In this document: piece after piece, positions 31,701-35,634 of the stretch
Position numbering within the stretch: position 1 is the stretch's first letter
Layout of the letters: the number at the start of each line of letters is the position of its first letter
Assembly (NCBI RefSeq): GCF_046614695.1
Contig: NZ_JBKKHQ010000031.1
Coordinates: forward strand, 1 to 35,634
DNA from: Pokkaliibacter sp046614695
GTDB taxonomy: Bacteria; Pseudomonadota; Gammaproteobacteria; Pseudomonadales; Balneatricaceae
Length of the DNA: 35,634 bases
Reading direction: 5' to 3'
Translations under genes and position numbers: made by a program
Notes under the pieces: generated by a model
What the model saw: the letters and a program-made list of their open reading frames with translations, nothing else
What the model was told of the DNA's origin: nothing
Database searches by the model: none

Positions 31701-32568
31701 AACCACGCTCTGTGACACGGTGAACCCTGACAGCATCGAGTTTCTTGATGATAACGGTGTGCGCTACATCAACCGCCTTGAGCTCCTGCAAGCAACCGAG
31801 ACTCAGGCGAAGGCCTATGATGATGCACAACGACGCGGGAAGGTTGTCGGGATCAGGCACCGGCACAAAGTTGTTATGCAGCGCTGGTACCGGATGCTGT
31901 TTGCCACGTTGGGTATAGACCCGTTCACTGGTGAGGGTGAGTTCGGTATCGATGAGTGTAAAGCACTGCTGCAGCAGATCACTGCCGATCAGCAGGCGCT
32001 TGAGGCATACAACGCTATCGATGCAGGCCCCATGATCGATAGCAAGTCTTTACCGCGTGACCCAGTCGCCTTTGCTAAAAACTGGCTGGCGCGTTTTGGT
32101 CTGACAACCCTCAAGCGTAAAACGCGTGGGCGTAACCTTCATCACATTAACCCGCTGGCATGGCAGAAGGTGGTTCATTATGTCGGGCTGCGTGCTGCTG
32201 CAGGCGTTCACAGCCTGGGCCTGGTCGATATCTCCAGCGAGTCTTATGACCCCATGACCCTGCCTACTCAAAACACCCTGCAGGCCACGCAACATGCGGA
32301 CTCCGATGGGAGGGACACTTTGCCTTGTAATGTATATAACTTAGCAAAGCATCCCCAAATCACCGTGGCCGTCGAGCAGAAAATCCGCGATGCACTACCC
32401 AGTCAAATTGCGGTGACGCTACGAGAGGCGCTGGAGTGGGTCGGTCACAGCGAGGAGCTGTACCAGCAGGTGCTCAGCGGCGAGCTTGATACCCTGCAGC
32501 TACAGGCCTATTTTGAAGCGCTGGCAGCACAACGGGACGCTCACCGCACCCACCTGCAGGCCGTTTGA
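28747..32568 (+). CDS. repA: RepA replication protein (primase-helicase)
   Basis: A 1273-residue multidomain replication protein, close to N15 RepA (1324). Residues ~130-165 are a charged helix (ARRKALQEERRKKREAEAEA). A TOPRIM primase domain covers ~285-385: Glu289 in TAEGFATA, the FADND motif (D334, D336) and KTDWNDLH (D379, D382). A helicase domain follows: Walker A PMGSGKT (550-556), Walker B SIDEAT (639-644), and motif VI QMLRRDRTAK (827-836), like origin-binding helicases. The C-terminal ~350 residues have no clear domain but should bind the origin, which in N15 lies inside repA. It initiates replication that ends in telomere resolution. Confidence 0.92.
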   Translation: MTTERSAHSSLAAYYQARFNSDPVSLAEYCSAQIADAVAQSGIDFDATGFGGLDWLSGKDSGLHPKHTKYLEKADQGRAKLYTGLRHKDGIVYPIVSANSQRASRMPSHWDGLSALWELFKADKGIKDSAAEARRKALQEERRKKREAEAEARRKQRELEEQCLQSEHAAYQACWEQQADAEYLRFDKRKKQAVKATVEWLGIEDGSAPYLQRKQISSIAQRVEMARMRDSMGEFSALRLQNIHGEYCGLQRLYENQKRQTVSVRSGQFKGAHIVIGDIKRTRTIGTAEGFATAASINLATNAVMVVCISASNLMPVIAEYKQRTNLTIRNFADNDQWKPKAGNTGALVAVELREKLGIKSLMPSFSAFTQQQAFAKTDWNDLHVLGGIRLVSEQIRSKGAWAWLPAKKLDLALYSLQFAADGSHDRNPANITDLIKKTVNIGMSQIPVNMSGKQLCERIRAHCPAHLADRVNWQEIHQRLKWLAAKKFSQARAVGGFTREKIEQAHIRHIRLPVDYQTMPDGSRRMAIPQRVLDFIQMTGDGVFIVRAPMGSGKTEKIISPLMTQSRKAAYIAHRISLVGDAASRLSQSGQRVRNYSDLSWFEMFDTTHMACCVNSMIKPAFFNNEGTSWFETLDHLSIDEATQVVRHIVDGSACDSPVRVFDALVNAMRHTRQVVLADAGANDQLISFAELARPGEPIYVIEVEGQPDDIRVLHGERYQVYKQAADIFAAGGKPLICADSAEEVKGLVETLRTIDPTRKVLGVLSDSKADEDVQRFQQNPNAECVNWDCIIYSPSISSGVSITTPHFTHHVGIFTGTVSPADVTQMLRRDRTAKTYLIGLNIQSRHRPTDRDAIWRGRLTADAMTWAMEEEVGQVAFIRQKTLFDEVAIDFMASDNKSRNDYANSLLLMMMAEGWKVDALAADEIEAEIGREQSKTGREAAFAKWVALVTSEETPEEEAAQRLQRAEVRSQAEQAQLARYAIETTLCDTVNPDSIEFLDDNGVRYINRLELLQATETQAKAYDDAQRRGKVVGIRHRHKVVMQRWYRMLFATLGIDPFTGEGEFGIDECKALLQQITADQQALEAYNAIDAGPMIDSKSLPRDPVAFAKNWLARFGLTTLKRKTRGRNLHHINPLAWQKVVHYVGLRAAAGVHSLGLVDISSESYDPMTLPTQNTLQATQHADSDGRDTLPCNVYNLAKHPQITVAVEQKIRDALPSQIAVTLREALEWVGHSEELYQQVLSGELDTLQLQAYFEALAAQRDAHRTHLQAV

Positions 32569-32587
32569 TAACATGAGAGGAATGAGC

Positions 32588-32842
32588 ATGCGTAACCCAA
32601 GCAGAATTCCAGAAGTCCTGGGCGTGATTGAAAAAATCTGGCAAAAAATGCCAGATGTAAGATTTAACCAGCTGGTTCTGAACTTGCTTGATGAGTACAA
32701 CAATCAAGGTCACGGCGTAGGTAATGGATTCTATCTTGAGGATGACCGCTACTTGGCCTACCTGCAGGACTATCTGAAACACCTGCAGGAGAAGGAAGCG
32801 GCCATCAGCACTGGCACACCCCATCATTTACGGTCTCAATAG
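32588..32842 (+). CDS. Small conserved protein of unknown function
   Basis: An 84-residue protein from the ATG at 32588 (MRNPSRIPEVLGVIEKIWQK), with GAGAGG 7 nt upstream. It continues PDVRFNQLVLNLLDEYNNQ, then GFYLEDDRYLAYLQDYLKHL. The MRxPxRI start followed by W-x-KxPDxRFxQL and a FYxEDD motif is familiar from small uncharacterised bacterial and phage proteins. No function known. It follows repA by 19 bp and converges with the HTH gene, overlapping its 3' end by 7 bp. Confidence 0.75.
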   Translation: MRNPSRIPEVLGVIEKIWQKMPDVRFNQLVLNLLDEYNNQGHGVGNGFYLEDDRYLAYLQDYLKHLQEKEAAISTGTPHHLRSQ

Positions 32843-33159
32843 AGATCGGTAAACAGCTGCAAAAACGCGCGGCGGTTCATTGCTGGAATCGCCCGCCATT
32901 TTTTCAGGAGCTTCCGCTCCTCTGTACTAACTTCAAACGCCTCTCCCCATAGCAGCCAGTCAGTGCTGCATTCTAAAATGTGACACGTAGCTACCACCTG
33001 CCACAGCCTCATAGTTCTGCCTTGCCGCCATCCGCTCACGGTGCTGTGAGCTACATCCATCAGATCGGCTAAGCGCTTCACGGTCATTCTCTGTTGGCGC
33101 ATCCGTGCGCAGAGTCGCTGCCCTCTCCGGGGGTCTAAATCCACGATTCTGTCGGCCAC
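32836..33159 (-). CDS. HTH transcriptional regulator (XRE/Cro-CI type)
   Basis: A 107-residue protein whose residues ~14-70 form a Cro/CI helix-turn-helix (RLCARMRQQRMTVKRLADLM, AHSTVSGWRQGRTM), with the C-terminal helical tail SDWLLWGEAFEVSTEERKLL. There is no autoprotease domain, so it is not an SOS-cleaved repressor. Its promoter faces the divergent small gene at 33270. It may control the protelomerase side of the genome or a second immunity function, as N15 has more than one immunity region. The exact target is unknown. Confidence 0.82.
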   Translation of the reverse strand: MADRIVDLDPRRGQRLCARMRQQRMTVKRLADLMDVAHSTVSGWRQGRTMRLWQVVATCHILECSTDWLLWGEAFEVSTEERKLLKKWRAIPAMNRRAFLQLFTDLY

Positions 33160-33269
33160 GCTGAAGTTGTTGCTGATTTCTGTCGGTCAGGCTGAACCTA
33201 TTCCAACATCGATCTAGTTATAGTGATTTCGGTATCAATTATTATGAAATATGGAAACGGGGTGACGAC
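33160..33269. promoter_or_regulatory. Divergent promoter region between HTH gene and small gene
   Basis: 110-bp AT-rich gap between divergent genes. It contains TTATAGTGATTTCGGTATCAATTAT-type AT-rich sequence (about 33217-33243), but I see no convincing operator or -10/-35 pair. GGGGTGA before the plus-strand ATG serves as ribosome site. Confidence 0.45.
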
Positions 33270-33530
33270 ATGGACGCTATAAATGTCAGCATTGACACTT
33301 TGGATAGCATAGCGACTGAAGTTGAAAGACTGGGGGCACTGTATGAGCTGCTTTCATGCTCTGCTGATACAGTAAACCGCTCAACCCTGGCTATCGGCCT
33401 AGAGCTGTTCGGTGATCGTATAGGACGGCTTAAACGCCTGACTTCACTGCGGCCAGACGCAGAAACGGAGCCAGAGGCTCCGTCATGCTTTATTCATCTG
33501 GAGTGTCATGCAGCGGTGAAAGTCATATAG
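33270..33530 (+). CDS. Small protein of unknown function
   Basis: An 86-residue protein starting MDAINVSIDTLDSIATEVER, mostly helical up to residue ~60 (LGALYELLSCSADTVNRSTL, LELFGDRIGRLKRL), then a loose tail. Its ATG is preceded by AACGGGGTGACGAC. It is divergent from the HTH regulator and probably controlled by it. Its last 25 bp overlap the 3' end of the protelomerase gene antisense. No family recognised. Confidence 0.65.
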   Translation: MDAINVSIDTLDSIATEVERLGALYELLSCSADTVNRSTLAIGLELFGDRIGRLKRLTSLRPDAETEPEAPSCFIHLECHAAVKVI

Positions 33531-35449
33531 GCTTTTCGCCCTGCCTCCATGGTAGTGGCTCCTGTGGCAGTGGCCACTACCTTATCATCTATCAAAATAT
33601 CGACCCTTTTTCCGCCGCCGTTTGTGTAGACCTTATAAGTAAGTAGTTCCCGTTCAGCTAATCGGCGACACTCCTGCTCTGCCTCATCTTTGCGCCCCTG
33701 CTGCTGCAGTTCATAGCGCATTTTGCCCTGCCAGAATGCCTGTGCCACCCAGTACTTCCCACGCTTAGAGGTGCGAATAATGATCTGCTCTGTGGCATGG
33801 GCCGGTATGTCATCCTGATCTTCGTCATCGTCCAGTTCGCTGACGTCCTCAAGGTCAAGGGCTTCATCGGGACTTTCTTCATCGGGACTTTCTTCATCAG
33901 CCTCCTGATCATCTTCGAAGTTTTCAGCCGCCGGCGCTTTGTTTTTCTCTTCTTCTAATAACGTGGCGCGCACGTTTTCATCCCACTGAATTTTTTCGAG
34001 ATACGTTTTGATCGTTCGGTGATTCAGCTCTTTGCCATCAATAATCGCGTACTTTCTCAGCCATCCAGCGTCGATCAGCTCAGCGGATAGACCGGCCTGT
34101 GCCTGGTCTAACAGCCAGTCGTGCAAGCGCTGCCCTGCGGGGCTGCGCGCCCACTCTTCGATAACCCCGCCATGCCGCTTCAGGTAGTTGATCAGGCCAG
34201 TATTCTCGCGCCCAGCGGCACGCACAGCTTCTGCCGTCTCCACCTCATCGGTGAGTGTAAATGCTTCATAATGCTGTTGGCTGCTACCGGCCTCATCATC
34301 GCCTGCGCTGTGGCCAAGCACACGCGTGCGGTATGCACTGCGAGATTCGCCCGGTAGGGCAAAGCGGCCATAGCCAATCTCGGTATACATAGCCCGCAGG
34401 TCTTTAAACTTCAGCTCAGCGAATCCGAAGAAGGCACGCGTTGCGGTACCGGCAGTGGCCCCGTAGCGCTGCCCGACTGCCTCATTATGATAGACATCCG
34501 TGGCAGGCTTACCGCGAACCTTCACGCCCTCTTGGGCCACACCAGCGGCATCAATGTATGAGACAACATCATTTCGGGTCTGCTGGCGCAGCCACTTTAG
34601 CCCGCTAACTGCCAGCTCAGGTTCGACCAGGCAGGGAATGTCGTAGGGTGCGACATTATCAAACAGCCGTCTGTCTTTGGTTTTCAGCTGCCCACTAAAG
34701 CGCAGGTATCCAGCAGGAGCGCCTTTAGTTGAAAACTCTGCTGTCTTGAAAATTTCTGTACGGCGCCGTCCTGTGACGATAGCCAGCGCGGCGGCAACGA
34801 TAGGCACGGAATATGAGTGGTCTGGGCTAGATAGTGCGCTCAGCACTTCCTGAGAGCGCGCTACAGGGAACGTAGGATTAACCAGCACCTGACTCTTTAG
34901 CTTCTTGCCCAGCGCCTTCTTATCGTTTGCTGTCGCGACTTGGCGTAGGCGCCGATAAATATCGTTGAGGATGTAGACACCATGGTGCTCAATACGCACC
35001 CCCGCCAGCAGGCTCCGTGGGATGTCTCTGGTTTCATTTTTCCGCAGCCGGGTCAGGTCTTCTCTCAGGCTATCAAGGTCACGATCAGGGCTGAGCAGAT
35101 CTAGCGTTTTGCTGTCGAAATACGGGGCCAGCTCCCGTGTAGCCAGCCCTAAGTTTTTCTCGATGAGGTGATGCTTCATCCGAAGTGAGCGGATAGCACT
35201 GATGCAGTGCCCGATGATTCCACTACTCGCGCTGGCACTTAGCATTTCCCCCGGCTCGACCACCAGCACGCGCCGTCCTGCTACGTTTTCATGCTTATAC
35301 GTCACGCCAAGGCTGTCACGCAGGTGCCTACGATAATAGTCATTGAGCCGCCGACTAATTGTCGCAGGATCGTCTTTCCCGCTTTCATAAGTTCCCGCAC
35401 TGAAGCTTTTCATGCTGGCGATCAGCTCGCCATATTTCTCATTATTCAT
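33506..35449 (-). CDS. telN: Protelomerase (TelN-type hairpin telomere resolvase)
   Basis: A 647-residue enzyme (N15 TelN, 631) that cuts the telomere palindrome and rejoins the strands as hairpins. The ATG at 35449 (MNNEKYGELIASM) is chosen because GGAGAGC lies upstream; an in-frame TTG at 35464 is rejected. Tyrosine-recombinase residues are visible: Arg in TGRRRTEI (~229), Lys in LKTKDRR (~256-258), Arg in LRAMYTE (~352), His in LGHSAGDD (380) and nucleophile Tyr394 in QQHYEAF, matching TelN. A stirrup-like region follows, then a very acidic linker (~512-547, with a 15-bp repeat), and a C-terminal ~80-residue domain (KYWVAQAFWQGKMRYELQQQ), as in TelN. Confidence 0.96.
   Translation of the reverse strand: MNNEKYGELIASMKSFSAGTYESGKDDPATISRRLNDYYRRHLRDSLGVTYKHENVAGRRVLVVEPGEMLSASASSGIIGHCISAIRSLRMKHHLIEKNLGLATRELAPYFDSKTLDLLSPDRDLDSLREDLTRLRKNETRDIPRSLLAGVRIEHHGVYILNDIYRRLRQVATANDKKALGKKLKSQVLVNPTFPVARSQEVLSALSSPDHSYSVPIVAAALAIVTGRRRTEIFKTAEFSTKGAPAGYLRFSGQLKTKDRRLFDNVAPYDIPCLVEPELAVSGLKWLRQQTRNDVVSYIDAAGVAQEGVKVRGKPATDVYHNEAVGQRYGATAGTATRAFFGFAELKFKDLRAMYTEIGYGRFALPGESRSAYRTRVLGHSAGDDEAGSSQQHYEAFTLTDEVETAEAVRAAGRENTGLINYLKRHGGVIEEWARSPAGQRLHDWLLDQAQAGLSAELIDAGWLRKYAIIDGKELNHRTIKTYLEKIQWDENVRATLLEEEKNKAPAAENFEDDQEADEESPDEESPDEALDLEDVSELDDDEDQDDIPAHATEQIIIRTSKRGKYWVAQAFWQGKMRYELQQQGRKDEAEQECRRLAERELLTYKVYTNGGGKRVDILIDDKVVATATGATTMEAGRKAYMTFTAA
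33863..33892 (-). repeat. Two 15-bp tandem repeats in the protelomerase linker
   Basis: TTCATCGGGACTTTC occurs at 33863-33877 and 33878-33892. On the coding strand it gives ESPDE twice within the acidic linker. Confidence 0.9.
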
Positions 35450-35465
35450 CTGGAAGCTCTCCAAT

Positions 35466-35586
35466 AACTGCCCATAACATCAATATATGAATAATAACTG
35501 CCCATAACAACAAGTCAAGACAAATAACTGCCCAAATAACTGCCCACACAATTTAACTGCCCACACCCTTACTCCACAACTGCCCA
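35466..35586. repeat. Array of six AACTGCCCA boxes before the telomere
   Basis: AACTGCCCA occurs in direct orientation at 35466-35474, 35496-35504, 35526-35534, 35538-35546, 35555-35563 and 35578-35586, with an inverted copy at 35607-35615 in the palindrome's right arm. The first three steps are 30, 30 and 12 bp, then 17 and 23. The first, second and sixth share ACTGCCCATAACA. They are likely protelomerase binding sites: the box nearest the centre (CACAACTGCCCAT) resembles CACAATTGCCCAT in N15 telRL as I recall it. Confidence 0.85.
35491..35518 (-). promoter_or_regulatory. Protelomerase promoter overlapping a telomere box
   Basis: Minus strand -35 TTGACT (35518-35513), 16-bp spacer, -10 TATTAT (35496-35491). 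The box at 35496-35504 lies in the spacer, and the box at 35466-35474 lies in the untranslated leader, so bound protelomerase should repress its own gene. Confidence 0.65.
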
Positions 35587-35634
35587 TAACATCTAGCTAG
35601 ATGTTATGGGCAGTTGTGGAGTAAGGGTGTGGGC
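35559..35634. other. tel: Telomere palindrome (protelomerase target site, 76 bp)
   Basis: Perfect inverted repeat of 38 bp per arm, centred between 35596 and 35597 on the core ATCTAGCTAGAT. The right arm runs to the last base of the window. It is either the unresolved telRL-like site of a circular or replicating form, or a hairpin end read around its turn; the sequence cannot tell which. By analogy with TelN, cuts six bases apart around the centre (TAGCTA) would yield the hairpins. Confidence 0.93.

Noticed and set aside
31282..31866. Minus-strand frame of 194 codons inside repA
   Set aside because: Same reason: covers the RepA C-terminal region in the other strand, with a composition unlike the neighbouring real proteins.
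35450..35464. TTG start for the protelomerase at 35464
   Set aside because: The ATG at 35449 has GGAGAGC at proper distance; the TTG has no ribosome site and lies next to a telomere box.

Overview
The window is most of a temperate phage that lives as a linear plasmid, like coliphage N15, phiKO2 and PY54. Two things show this. A TelN-type protelomerase gene (33506-35449, minus) sits beside a perfect 76-bp palindrome (35559-35634) that forms the right edge of the window. The rest of the map follows N15 in mirror image: telomere, protelomerase, small regulators, a 1273-residue RepA primase-helicase, a CI-type repressor, a divergent early operon with a Q-like antiterminator, lysis genes, cos, then a complete lambda-type head and tail operon ending in gpJ. 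The structural proteins are siphovirus (lambda/N15) type. The host is probably a gammaproteobacterium, judging from family resemblance (RdgC, TraR/DksA, Lar-like, lambda-type late genes). The sequence alone does not name the genus. No tRNA, rRNA, IS element or CRISPR array was seen. No partition genes (sopAB/parAB) are present; in N15 they lie beyond gpJ, which here would be left of position 1.

Layout, left to right. Positions 1-19830 (all minus, transcribed right to left): J (truncated by the window edge), I, K, L, M, H, T, G, V, U, Z, FII, FI, E, D, C with a nested Nu3-type scaffold, a small unknown gene, B, W, A and Nu1. Positions 19831-20128: cos region with repeated terminase-binding-like boxes. 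Positions 20129-21566: holin-like, endolysin-like and second holin-like genes. Positions 21743-22577: three small unknown genes behind a strong promoter with a palindrome in its spacer. Positions 22733-27731: early operon with a cro-position regulator, a TraR/DksA zinc finger, a Q-like antiterminator, a Lar-like double zinc ribbon, RdgC, a C5 DNA methyltransferase and unknowns. Positions 27732-27801: operator region. Positions 27802-28461: repressor (plus). Positions 28462-28746: control region with a likely leftward small RNA. Positions 28747-32568: repA (plus). Positions 32588-33530: small regulatory and unknown genes. Positions 33506-35449: protelomerase (minus). Positions 35450-35634: protelomerase promoter, box array and telomere.

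How it may work together. In lysogeny the repressor keeps the early operon off, RepA replicates the plasmid, and the protelomerase resolves the telomere palindrome into hairpin ends. On induction the cro-position regulator and the Q-like protein would switch on lysis and late genes, with Q needed to read through the many intrinsic terminators placed between late genes. The methyltransferase, the Lar-like protein and RdgC look like a protection module against host restriction and recombination. The most interesting non-coding signals are the telomere with six AACTGCCCA boxes, one lying in the protelomerase promoter; a 20-bp sequence shared exactly and in the same orientation upstream of repA and of the terminase gene; a duplicated ~95-bp intergenic element (upstream of tail gene V and of the holin), each copy followed by tandem terminators; and a probable antisense RNA unit before repA.
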